Assembly (NCBI RefSeq): GCF_005048855.1 | Contig: NZ_SUME01000011.1 | Location: 62,001-126,000 of the forward strand | Direction: 5' to 3' | DNA: 64,000 bases | Source: Sphingobacterium olei | GTDB taxonomy: Bacteria; Bacteroidota; Bacteroidia; Sphingobacteriales; Sphingobacteriaceae | Notes under the pieces: generated by a model | What the model saw: only the letters and a program-made list of their open reading frames with translations | Databases searched by the model: none | Told to the model about the DNA's origin: nothing | Part shown: one piece after another, positions 26,373 to 34,197 of the stretch | Layout: the number at the start of each line of letters is the position of its first letter | Numbering within the stretch: position 1 is the stretch's first letter | Position numbers and translations under genes: made by a program

Positions 26373-27333
26373 CATCATTATTATTGGGGGGGGGCCTATT
26401 GGACTAGCGAGTGCGATAGAGGCAAAAAAAGCAGGATTATCATATATGATCTTCGAAAAGGGCTGCCTCGTAAATTCATTATACAATTACCCTATAAATA
26501 TGACTTTCTTTTCCACATCGGAAAAACTGGAAATAGGCAACATACCGTTTGTAACGACAAGTCCTAAGCCACAGCGAGCTGAAGCGTTGGAATATTACCG
26601 TCGAATTCAGACTACATTTGAGCTAAATATCCACTTATTTGAAGAGGTATTGTCTGTTGATAAGGAAAACACCGGGGGATTCAATGTAAAAACCTCAAAA
26701 GCGGCGTATGAAGCTGCACATATTATCGTAGCTACGGGATTCTACGATATCCCTACGTTGCTCGATATTCCCGGAGAGAACCTTCCAAAGGTAAGACATT
26801 ACTACAATGACCCGCATTACTATGCTGGACAACATATCGTCGTAGTTGGCGCCAGTAATTCTTCTATCGACGCAGCATTGGAAACGTACCGTAAGGGAGC
26901 ACAGGTCACTTTAGTGGTTCGCGGCCCTGAAATAAGTCCTCGGGTCAAGTATTGGGTACGACCGGATATCGAGAACCGAATAGCGGGGAAAGAAATTAGT
27001 GTGTTCTACAGCAGCAAATTAACGGCTATCACCGAGACGGAGGTTGAAATCCAAACACCAACCGACAGGATTTGTCTTAAAAATGATTTTGTGCTCGCGT
27101 TGACCGGATACAGACCCAATTTCGCATTGCTGAAAAAACTAGGTATTACAATTCCTGAGGAGTCGCCCTGCATTCCATATCATGATCCGAACACCATGGA
27201 AACAAACATCAAAAATATGTATTTAGCTGGCGTGGTGTGCGGAGGATTAAATACACATCTTTGGTTTATAGAGAACTCAAGAATACATGCTGAGATAATT
27301 ATTGCCCATATCACTCAAAAATTAGACGCTTAA
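26356..27333 (+). CDS. ypdA: YpdA-like FAD/NAD(P)-binding disulfide reductase
   Basis: 325 residues. The FAD-binding motif 'IIIIGGGPIGLASA' (7-20) and the NAD(P) motif 'VVVGASNSSIDAALE' (about 160-174) are arranged as in the bacillithiol disulfide reductase YpdA, and 'GFYDIPTLLDIPGENLPKV' and 'PINMTFFSTSEKLEIG' are typical of that subfamily. YpdA-type proteins lack the CxxC of thioredoxin reductase and none is seen here. The run of nine G at 26386-26394 encodes the GGG of the FAD motif. It starts inside the FUSC gene (17-base overlap) and its last 12 bases overlap a convergent TetR gene. Confidence 0.9.
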   Translation: MKKRFDIIIIGGGPIGLASAIEAKKAGLSYMIFEKGCLVNSLYNYPINMTFFSTSEKLEIGNIPFVTTSPKPQRAEALEYYRRIQTTFELNIHLFEEVLSVDKENTGGFNVKTSKAAYEAAHIIVATGFYDIPTLLDIPGENLPKVRHYYNDPHYYAGQHIVVVGASNSSIDAALETYRKGAQVTLVVRGPEISPRVKYWVRPDIENRIAGKEISVFYSSKLTAITETEVEIQTPTDRICLKNDFVLALTGYRPNFALLKKLGITIPEESPCIPYHDPNTMETNIKNMYLAGVVCGGLNTHLWFIENSRIHAEIIIAHITQKLDA

Positions 27334-27930
27334 CCCTTTTATAAATATTTTGGCCATTTTTTTCTGCATTTCAAGTATTGCATCAAACTCTTCTTTTGTT
27401 GGGAAAAAAGAATGCTTGATATCTTTGATTACAATCATACGCATGCCCATCAAAGAGAATAAAAGTAAACGGGCCGTTTCGTCGTAATCATCGATGATCA
27501 GCTCTCCGCATTTCACACCATTTTTGAGAATCGATATTATCTGCAGATGTTGTTGTTCAAAAGAGCAGATTATTACCTTTCCGAGATCTTCGGGCACATC
27601 TTTACTCGCATTAAACGTATACTCAAAAAGATTGTAGTATTTCTTAATATACTCCATTCGTTTTTCTAATATAATCATTACAGCCTGTTCCGTATTCTTC
27701 ACAGGTTTTAGTACCTCTAAAATATCTTCTTCCTGCTCTGTAATTACATAATCCAACACAGCGCAATACAAACTATTTTTATCTGGAAAGTAGTAATACA
27801 ATAAAGCTTTTGAAAAAGAAAGATCTTTTGCGATCTCGGCCATTGTCGTTTTTGACATTCCATAATGGGCGAAACGTCTTTTCGCAGATTCTAATATTTT
27901 AATACGTTTCTCGTCAGCACTTTTAGGCAT
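27322..27930 (-). CDS. TetR/AcrR-family transcriptional regulator
   Basis: 202 residues from the ATG at 27930 ('MPKSADEKR'); a start eight codons upstream exists but adds an untypical hydrophobic stretch. The N-terminal helix-turn-helix is in 'ILESAKRRFAHYGMSKTTMAEIAKDLSFSKALLYYYF' (about 12-48). The C-terminal helical domain would bind an inducer. Convergent overlap with ypdA by 12 bases; a link to the FUSC-YpdA pair, for example control of an export or redox response, is inferred from position only. Confidence 0.93.
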   Translation of the reverse strand: MPKSADEKRIKILESAKRRFAHYGMSKTTMAEIAKDLSFSKALLYYYFPDKNSLYCAVLDYVITEQEEDILEVLKPVKNTEQAVMIILEKRMEYIKKYYNLFEYTFNASKDVPEDLGKVIICSFEQQHLQIISILKNGVKCGELIIDDYDETARLLLFSLMGMRMIVIKDIKHSFFPTKEEFDAILEMQKKMAKIFIKGLSV

Positions 27931-28046
27931 AATCAGTAAAATAAGTTTGTTCAAAAATTGCTCTTTATCTTATCTTTACAAATAAATTAATTAAAGTTAT
28001 CATTTTATATTGAATATTTAAAAGAATTAGTCAAATAATACAAACT

Positions 28047-29057
28047 GTGAATATAGAACAAAACATTTCCTTAAAACCCTTCAATACTTTTGGTGTAGAC
28101 GCTCTTGCAAAAAAATTCATTGAAATTAAAGAAGAAAAAGAGCTTTATTCTTTATACGATAATGGTGTTTTTAACGAGGATTTTTTTGTTTTGGGAGGTG
28201 GAAGTAATGTCTTATTCACACAGGATTATAACGGCACAATTATAAAAATATCCAGCAAAGGAATCCAACATTTTATCGAAGGTAACTATGTATATGTCAC
28301 AGCGAATGGTGGAGAGGTCTGGAATGATTTAGTATGGTACTGCGTCAATCAAGGGTTTCCAGGTTTAGAAAACATGGCACTCATTCCCGGTACAGTAGGT
28401 GCATCTCCTATTCAGAATATCGGTGCTTATGGAGCTGAACTGATGAATTTTTTTTCCTCTTGCAGGGCTTTTGACACGAAGACGGGTAAATTCACTATCT
28501 TTACCAATGCGGAATGCCAATTTACGTATAGAGATAGCATATTTAAAAGCAAATACAAAGGAAGGTTTATCATTACTGCCGTAACGTATAAACTATTTTT
28601 ACATAGCAAACGGAATACTAGCTATGGCGCCATTGAAGAAGAATTGAAAAAAAGAAATATTGCCACACCTACCATTAAGGATATTGCGGAAGTTGTATCA
28701 CACATCCGTGTTGAAAAACTACCTGATCCCAGTACAGTAGGAAACGCCGGAAGCTTTTTTAAAAATCCGATTGTAACGCAGGCTAAATTAGACGATGTAA
28801 AAAGTCTTTTTCCAAATGTCGTTTTCTATCCAATGGAAAACGGTCAAGTTAAAATTGCAGCAGGCTGGTTGATCGAACAGTGTGGATGGAAGGGTAAACA
28901 AATTGGTAACGTCGCCGTTTGGAAAAATCAAGCGCTAGTACTGACCAATATTGAAGACGCTACAGGTGTAGAGATTTATGACCTTTCGACCAAAATCATA
29001 GACAATGTCCTAAAAACATTTGGCATTAGACTGGAACGGGAAGTAAACGTTTTATAA
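28047..29057 (+). CDS. murB: UDP-N-acetylenolpyruvoylglucosamine reductase
   Basis: 336 residues starting with GTG at 28047 ('NIEQNISLKPFNTFGVDA'). MurB reduces the enolpyruvyl group to make UDP-N-acetylmuramate for peptidoglycan. FAD-binding motifs 'FVLGGGSNVLF' (about 46-56) and 'NMALIPGTVGASPIQNIGAYG' are present, the catalytic Ser is in 'GNAGSFFKNPI', and the C-terminal 'AAGWLIEQCGWKG' closes the active site. The insert pattern fits the long form. It stands alone, divergent from the TetR gene. Confidence 0.96.
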   Translation: MNIEQNISLKPFNTFGVDALAKKFIEIKEEKELYSLYDNGVFNEDFFVLGGGSNVLFTQDYNGTIIKISSKGIQHFIEGNYVYVTANGGEVWNDLVWYCVNQGFPGLENMALIPGTVGASPIQNIGAYGAELMNFFSSCRAFDTKTGKFTIFTNAECQFTYRDSIFKSKYKGRFIITAVTYKLFLHSKRNTSYGAIEEELKKRNIATPTIKDIAEVVSHIRVEKLPDPSTVGNAGSFFKNPIVTQAKLDDVKSLFPNVVFYPMENGQVKIAAGWLIEQCGWKGKQIGNVAVWKNQALVLTNIEDATGVEIYDLSTKIIDNVLKTFGIRLEREVNVL

Positions 29058-29341
29058 AAAGTTTTCCACATTTCTTGATAATTTTAAATGTTGCAAACAT
29101 TTAAATCTACCTTAAACATAGAGTTAGCGTAATTTTCAATCATTCTCTTGCCGTTTAACAAAAAATTAATATCAATTATCCAGGTTAGTCCTAATCTCTA
29201 GCATAACTTTTGTAAATATGTATACTGAAACCGTAGTTATTTATAAAATGATGTCGTCAAAATTGCTTTATTGAACATTTAGATATTCAGCTCTTTTTGT
29301 AAGTAACTACATATTGTTGAACGAATTAAATCCAATCTAGT

Positions 29342-29854
29342 ATGAACAGAGTAGAATTCAACAGCTTAGTAATCCAGCATTCAGATTCCTTAAAATTGTA
29401 TGCTAAAAACTTCACAAAAGACCATGACGATGCGAATGATCTTGTACAAGACACCCTATTAAAAGCTGTAACCTATTTCAATAATTTTAGGGAGGGAACG
29501 AATTTAAAGGGATGGTTGTATACGATAATGAAGAATACATTCATCAACAATTATCGTCGTATTGTAAAAACTAATTCATTTATTACAAAAGAAGAAGAAA
29601 TATCGCCGGCTAACCTGGTTGTATCGGCCACCAAAAACAAAGGTGAAGATAAATTTGTAATGGAAGATATAAATACTGCGTTAACTAATCTTTCGGACGA
29701 ATATTACATTCCATTTACCATGTACTTTGAAGGATTCAAATACCACGAAATTTCCGAACACCTAAACATTCCGATCGGAACTGTAAAAACAAGAATACAT
29801 GTCGCTCGGAAAGCAATGAAAAAAACACTTTCAGCTTATAAATACCACGCTTAA
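29342..29854 (+). CDS. ECF-type RNA polymerase sigma factor
   Basis: 170 residues. Region 2 is seen in 'AKNFTKDHDDANDLVQDTLLKAV' (about 21-43) and 'LKGWLYTIMKNTFINNYRR' (about 56-74), and region 4 in 'YHEISEHLNIPIGTVKTRIHVARKAMKK' near the C-terminus. No anti-sigma factor or FecR-like gene is adjacent, unlike SusCD-linked ECF pairs, so it is more like the stand-alone RpoE-type sigma factors of this phylum. A 284-base AT-rich gap precedes it, and a cytochrome b5-like gene follows at 16 bases. Confidence 0.94.
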   Translation: MNRVEFNSLVIQHSDSLKLYAKNFTKDHDDANDLVQDTLLKAVTYFNNFREGTNLKGWLYTIMKNTFINNYRRIVKTNSFITKEEEISPANLVVSATKNKGEDKFVMEDINTALTNLSDEYYIPFTMYFEGFKYHEISEHLNIPIGTVKTRIHVARKAMKKTLSAYKYHA

Positions 29855-29870
29855 GGTGTATTTTAGCGGA

Positions 29871-30125
29871 ATGGAATCCGAAAAGCAAAATACAGACTTC
29901 ACAAAATACACACAATCGCAATTAGCGCTTCGGAATGGTCAGGATAAGCCTTCGATTTGGGTGGCTTACAAAGGGTATATCTACGATGTGTCGGAAAGCA
30001 GACTCTGGAAAAAAGGCATGCATTACGAACATTGGGCCGGCCAAGACCTTACCGAAGAACTCGCTGATGCACCTCATTCAGCCGAGGTGTTTAAAAAATT
30101 TTCAATTATTGGAATTCTAATTTGA
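29871..30125 (+). CDS. Cytochrome b5-like heme/steroid-binding domain protein
   Basis: 84 residues from the ATG at 29871; a GTG at 29856 in frame is a weaker start. A single compact domain: 'LRNGQDKPSIWVAYKGYIYDVS' then 'HYEHWAGQDLTEELADAPHS', the H-x2-H-x-AG-x-DLT...APHS pattern of small bacterial cytochrome b5-like proteins. No signal peptide or anchor is seen. Its stop lies in the bidirectional hairpin shared with the convergent pfkB-family gene. It may share a transcript with the upstream sigma factor gene (16 bases apart). Confidence 0.85.
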   Translation: MESEKQNTDFTKYTQSQLALRNGQDKPSIWVAYKGYIYDVSESRLWKKGMHYEHWAGQDLTEELADAPHSAEVFKKFSIIGILI

Positions 30126-30155
30126 GATAAGCCGCTTATTCGCTTATCTCAAATT
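30119..30155. terminator. Bidirectional terminator of the cytochrome b5 and PfkB genes
   Basis: Perfect inverted repeat with 14-base arms (AATTTGAGATAAGC and its complement) around a 9-base loop. Both convergent stop codons lie inside or next to its arms. Confidence 0.8.
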
Positions 30156-31053
30156 TTGAAAGGGCTATAAACTGCTTAAGTCTCAAAGAGATATCTTCTT
30201 GCGTCAAATTCTGAAGACGCTCTGTACCGAATTTCTCTACGCAGAATGAAGCTAATGCTGAACCGTAGATTACTGCATTTTTCATATTGTTAAAGTTTAC
30301 GGATTTCACTTTAGCGAGATAGCCAATAAAACCTCCGGCAAATGTATCTCCTGCTCCTGTAGGATCAAACACGTCGGCTAAAGGTAATGCCGGCGCGGAG
30401 AAAACCTGCCCGTCTCCAAACAACAAAGCGCCGTGTTCCCCTTTTTTGATAATTAGATACTTAGGCCCCATATCTTGAATAATTTTAGCTGCTTTTACTA
30501 ACGAATATTCGCCCGCAAGTTGTCTTGCCTCTGCATCATTAATAGTAAGTACATCTACTTTTTTCAATACAGACTTCAAATCGTCCAACGCAACATCCAT
30601 CCAAAAGTTCATAGTATCCAAAACCACCAATTTAGGTGTTTTTTCTAAACGATCTAAAGTAGATTGCTGTACTTGCGGAGTAAGGTTTCCTAACAATAAA
30701 AATTCACAGTCCTGATAAGAAATTGGTACTTTGGGATCAAAATCTGCCAACACATTTAGCTCTGTAATTAGCGTATCCCGGCTATTCATATCGTTATGAT
30801 ACTTACCAGACCAAAAGAATGACTTTCCTCCAGGTATCACTTCCACACCTTCAACATCAATACCTTTGTGTGTAAGCATATCTATATTGTCCCCAAAATC
30901 CTCTCCTATTACACTAACTAACTTTACGTTGTCATATAAATATGATGCAGACAATCCAGCAAATGTAGCTGCACCACCTACGATTTTATCGGTTTTACCG
31001 AATGGGGTCTCTATTGCATCAAATGCCACTGTACCAACTATAACCAAACTCAT
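30136..31053 (-). CDS. PfkB-family carbohydrate/nucleoside kinase
   Basis: 305 residues of the ribokinase fold. Seen: 'IVGTVAFDAIETPFG' at the start, 'GGAATFAGLSASYL' with the substrate-lid Gly-Gly, and the C-terminal ATP/anion-hole signature 'DPTGAGDTFAGGFIGYL' with the catalytic Asp. Sugars, adenosine and similar substrates are possible; the family in this phylum is often annotated as sugar kinase. The transcription start would have to lie very close to the tRNA-Asn terminator, only about 24 bases upstream, so read-through from the tRNA-Asn promoter is possible. Confidence 0.9.
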   Translation of the reverse strand: MSLVIVGTVAFDAIETPFGKTDKIVGGAATFAGLSASYLYDNVKLVSVIGEDFGDNIDMLTHKGIDVEGVEVIPGGKSFFWSGKYHNDMNSRDTLITELNVLADFDPKVPISYQDCEFLLLGNLTPQVQQSTLDRLEKTPKLVVLDTMNFWMDVALDDLKSVLKKVDVLTINDAEARQLAGEYSLVKAAKIIQDMGPKYLIIKKGEHGALLFGDGQVFSAPALPLADVFDPTGAGDTFAGGFIGYLAKVKSVNFNNMKNAVIYGSALASFCVEKFGTERLQNLTQEDISLRLKQFIALSKFEISE

Positions 31054-31077
31054 GCGTAGTATATTATATAGTAAATA

Positions 31078-31107
31078 AAAAAACCGGCATCTAGGCCGGT
31101 TTTTTTT
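31078..31107 (-). terminator. Terminator of tRNA-Asn
   Basis: GC-rich 8-base stem (AAACCGGC/GCCGGTTT) with a 6-base loop, followed by an A/T run on both sides, directly after the tRNA-Asn 3' end. Confidence 0.85.
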
Positions 31108-31109
31108 AG

Positions 31110-31183
31110 CTCCTGAAGCTGGGCTCGAACCAGCGACCCTCTGATTAACAGTCAGATGCTCTAACCAGCTGAGCTATTCAGGA
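31110..31183 (-). tRNA. tRNA-Asn (anticodon GTT)
   Basis: 74 bases on the minus strand. Acceptor stem TCCTGAA with TTCAGGA and discriminator G; D arm 'AGCTCAGCTGGTTAGAGC'; anticodon arm TCTGA-CTGTTAA-TCAGA gives GTT (asparagine); T arm has 'GGTTCGAGCC'. CCA is not encoded. Confidence 0.97.
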
Positions 31184-31215
31184 TCATATTAGAAGTACTT
31201 CCTTCTAAAGTGTTA

Positions 31216-31246
31216 CAAAGATAAAACTTCGCAATTAAAATTCAAA
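31216..31246 (-). promoter_or_regulatory. Promoter of tRNA-Asn
   Basis: A perfect Bacteroidota-type promoter on the minus strand: TTTG at 31246-31243, 19 bases, TATCTTTG at 31223-31216. It starts transcription about 25 bases before the tRNA and lies just downstream of the asnB stop. Confidence 0.85.
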
Positions 31247-31267
31247 GAAAAAAAACATTTTTCCTCG

Positions 31268-32962
31268 CTAATTGACAGCAGTTTCTTCTTGTTTCTTTCC
31301 ATAGCTCTCATTGTGCACACTAGCGACCGCACGACCGGAGGGATCGTTAAGGTTTTGAAATGACGCATCCCACAACAGTGCTTCGGGTGTACTACATGCA
31401 ACCGACTTAACAGAGGGTACTGTCAACGCAGCGGCTTCCGAAGGAAAATGCGATTCAAAAATAGACCTGTATAGATATTCTTCTTTATTTTTTGGCGGAT
31501 TAATTGGAAATCTTTCTGCGGCACCGGCAAATTCAGCATCAGTAACTTTGTTTTCTGCTTGCTCTTTCAAGGTATCAATCCAACTGTATCCTACTCCATC
31601 CGAAAATTGTTCTTTTTGACGCCAAGCAATACTTTCTGGCAAATAATCTTCAAATGCTTTTCGAACGACCCATTTCTCCATTCTCTCGGCTGTTATCATT
31701 TTATCCGATGGGTTGATTGTCATGGCCACATCCATAAACTCTTTGTCCAAGAACGGCACACGACCTTCTACACCCCATGCTGCCAAAGACTTGTTAGCAC
31801 GCAAACAATCGTATAAATATAGTTTTTTAAGCTTTCGAACTGTTTCTTCATGGAATTCTTGTGCATTTGGCGCTTTATGAAAATACAAATATCCACCAAA
31901 TAGCTCATCGGACCCCTCTCCCGAAAGAACCATTTTAATACCCATAGATTTGATCACCCTTGCCAATAAATACATCGGTGTTGATGCCCGAATCGTTGTT
32001 ACATCATAAGTCTCCAAATGATAGATAACATCACGAATCGCATCTAAACCCTCTTGGATGGTAAAATTAATTTCGTGGTGAATGGTACCAATATGATCGG
32101 CTGCTTTTTGTGCAGCGATTAAGTCTGGAGCACCTTTTAGTCCTACCGCAAAAGAATGCAGCTGTGGATACCACGCTTCTTCTTCATCACCAGATTCAAC
32201 TCTCTTGGATGCAAACTTTTTAGTAATCGCGGCAATAACAGAAGAATCTAGCCCCCCTGATAAAAGAACACCATAAGGCACATCCGACATTAATTGACGA
32301 TGCACGGCATCTTCCAAGGCCTTACGCAACTTAGCAATATCCGTTTGATTTTCTTTTACGCTATCATATGACTCCCATTCTCTGGTATACCATCTTTGTG
32401 GCTCGGCACTTTCTAAACTATATATATAATGTCCCGGGGGAAATTGTTCTATTCTAGCGCAAAATCCTTCCAATGATTTTAACTCCGAAGCAACAAAAAA
32501 CTGCCCTTTTTCATCATAACCATAGTAAAGAGGAATAATCCCCATATGGTCACGAGCAACGAAATAGGAATCATTGCGCGAGTCATATAAAGCAAAACCA
32601 AATATACCGTTCAAATCCTCCACAAATGAAGAACCTTTTTCTAGATATAGGGCAAGTATAACTTCTGAATCTGATTGTGTCGCAAAATTATAATTAGGCA
32701 GGGAATTTCTTAATTCTTGATGGTTATAGATTTCTCCATTTACAGCTAAAACAACTGTTCCATCAGGACTAAATAACGGTTGACTTCCTGATTTAGGATC
32801 TACAATAGCCAAACGTTCATGGGCTAAAATAGCTTTTTCTGAACTGAAGATACCAGACCAATCTGGCCCACGATGCCTAATTCTTTTAGACATCTCTAAG
32901 GCTTGAGGTCTAATCTTACCTTCTTCTTCTTTTAAATCGAATGCTCCTATAATTCCGCACAT
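31268..32962 (-). CDS. asnB: Asparagine synthase (glutamine-hydrolysing)
   Basis: 564 residues. It makes asparagine from aspartate with glutamine as nitrogen donor. Cys2 in 'MCGIIGAFDL' is the glutaminase nucleophile; 'RHRGPDWSG' and 'HERLAIVDP' complete the N-terminal amidotransferase domain. The C-terminal synthetase domain has the pyrophosphate loop 'LSGGLDSSVIAA' near residue 235-246, and 'LSGEGSDELFGGY' near residue 350. It sits directly upstream of the tRNA-Asn gene on the same strand, though the tRNA has its own promoter. Confidence 0.97.
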   Translation of the reverse strand: MCGIIGAFDLKEEEGKIRPQALEMSKRIRHRGPDWSGIFSSEKAILAHERLAIVDPKSGSQPLFSPDGTVVLAVNGEIYNHQELRNSLPNYNFATQSDSEVILALYLEKGSSFVEDLNGIFGFALYDSRNDSYFVARDHMGIIPLYYGYDEKGQFFVASELKSLEGFCARIEQFPPGHYIYSLESAEPQRWYTREWESYDSVKENQTDIAKLRKALEDAVHRQLMSDVPYGVLLSGGLDSSVIAAITKKFASKRVESGDEEEAWYPQLHSFAVGLKGAPDLIAAQKAADHIGTIHHEINFTIQEGLDAIRDVIYHLETYDVTTIRASTPMYLLARVIKSMGIKMVLSGEGSDELFGGYLYFHKAPNAQEFHEETVRKLKKLYLYDCLRANKSLAAWGVEGRVPFLDKEFMDVAMTINPSDKMITAERMEKWVVRKAFEDYLPESIAWRQKEQFSDGVGYSWIDTLKEQAENKVTDAEFAGAAERFPINPPKNKEEYLYRSIFESHFPSEAAALTVPSVKSVACSTPEALLWDASFQNLNDPSGRAVASVHNESYGKKQEETAVN

Positions 32963-33185
32963 ACATATAACTTTTATCGTTCAATATTTAATAATACAAA
33001 GGAAGCAATAAAAAAATGAAATTCATAACGCTTTTTATTTTTCTTTAATAATTTAATAAAAAATAACACATTTCATTATAAATAAGATTACCAAAATAAT
33101 GAATCCATACAAATTAAAATTATTTATAAATGTACGTGGTACATTTATACTATGCGGTGGGTATATCAAAATATAATGGATAAAA

Positions 33186-33212
33186 AAAAGAGCAGCGAAT
33201 CCGCTACTCTTT
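33186..33212 (-). terminator. Terminator of the small membrane-protein gene
   Basis: Stem of 11-12 pairs with one mismatch (AAAGAGCAGCG against CGCTACTCTTT), flanked by A and T runs. It lies between the 33255-33515 gene and asnB. Confidence 0.75.
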
Positions 33213-33254
33213 TCTATATGTTATATGAAATTCTTTAGAAGAACATCAACTAAA

Positions 33255-33515
33255 TTAGTTTTTCTTACTACCAAATCCTAAAATAGCGAAAACAACTTTA
33301 AAAGCTAAAAACGACGCCACCAAAATTGCAAGATTAGCTATTAACGAAAATAGAAAGGTAGATTGACCCAACGAAGGGATCACATCAGGAACAAATCTCA
33401 CGAATACACCAAATAAACCAATAATAATAGCAATGGTTAATGATACATAATAACTTGTTTGATTTGCGTTGTTATCCGTTTTTTTGGGTTGTCTCTCAAT
33501 AGCTGTATTTTCCAT
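33255..33515 (-). CDS. Small two-helix membrane protein of unknown function
   Basis: 86 residues. A polar N-terminus of about 20 residues ('MENTAIERQPKKTD') is followed by two hydrophobic segments, 'VSLTIAIIIGLFGVFVRF' and 'LFSLIANLAILVASFLAFKVVF', and a short basic tail 'GSKKN'. No family recognised. A TAnnTTTG box lies 28 bases upstream and a terminator follows, supporting a real, separately transcribed gene. Confidence 0.65.
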   Translation of the reverse strand: MENTAIERQPKKTDNNANQTSYYVSLTIAIIIGLFGVFVRFVPDVIPSLGQSTFLFSLIANLAILVASFLAFKVVFAILGFGSKKN

Positions 33516-33542
33516 ATCAGTGCGTTTTCTTTATTAATTGTA

Positions 33543-33550
33543 CAAACTTA
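33543..33550 (-). promoter_or_regulatory. Candidate -7 box for the small membrane-protein gene
   Basis: TAAGTTTG on the minus strand matches TAnnTTTG. The expected TTTG box 19 bases upstream is poor, so this is a weak call. Confidence 0.4.
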
Positions 33551-33669
33551 GATAAAATGCTTTGTATTCACGAACACTTAATGCAAAAAAATCAATTATG
33601 CGGAATTCGTTTTTATATCCAATTCAGAAGTCCTGTCTTTTTTCATTAATATTGTAGTAAATTTTTGAA

Positions 33670-34197
33670 ATGAAACACATTCGATATTTTCTAATTGCAC
33701 TTACTCCTTTTCTTTCTGCTGCCCAAGAACAACGGATAGACAATTTTATTATAAAAGAAAATTTAACACAAAATGGGAAGATAGCGATTATTGCTGTCGA
33801 TTCGGCAGAGGTTGCGGATGAACGTATCGATGGTACATTTCTGTTTTCTATGAATGGATTGCAACATAGTTTGCAGTTCCATCAAGGTGTAGCAGTACCT
33901 TCCCAAAAAATAGATGGATCAACGTTTGTTTTTTTTAAGCATAAAAACCACGATAACTCGACCGGTCGACTTTATTTTATCTATAAAAAAGATAATAGTC
34001 TAATACCTTACAAAGTAAATGGTTTATTATTACTGATCATTCCTGCGTTACTACTGTTAATAGCATACGTTTTCAAAAGAATGCTATTAACCCTGGTAAT
34101 CCTTGGTTTGATTTTTGGCTACTTATCTTTTAGCAAGGGCTTAGCGTTCACGCAAATTATAGAAAGTGCATTGCAAATTATAAAAAACCTGTTCTAA
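33670..34197 (+). CDS. Membrane protein of unknown function with signal peptide
   Basis: 175 residues. A signal peptide ends near 'LSAAQ' (residue 19). The next about 95 residues are a predicted beta-rich extracytoplasmic domain ('EERIDGTFLFSMNG' region, 'GSTFVFFKHKNH'), and two hydrophobic helices follow ('LLLLIIPALLLLIAYVF', 'LLTLVILGLIFGYLSF'). I do not recognise the family. Its last 4 bases overlap the convergent tamL stop. Confidence 0.65.
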   Translation: MKHIRYFLIALTPFLSAAQEQRIDNFIIKENLTQNGKIAIIAVDSAEVADERIDGTFLFSMNGLQHSLQFHQGVAVPSQKIDGSTFVFFKHKNHDNSTGRLYFIYKKDNSLIPYKVNGLLLLIIPALLLLIAYVFKRMLLTLVILGLIFGYLSFSKGLAFTQIIESALQIIKNLF

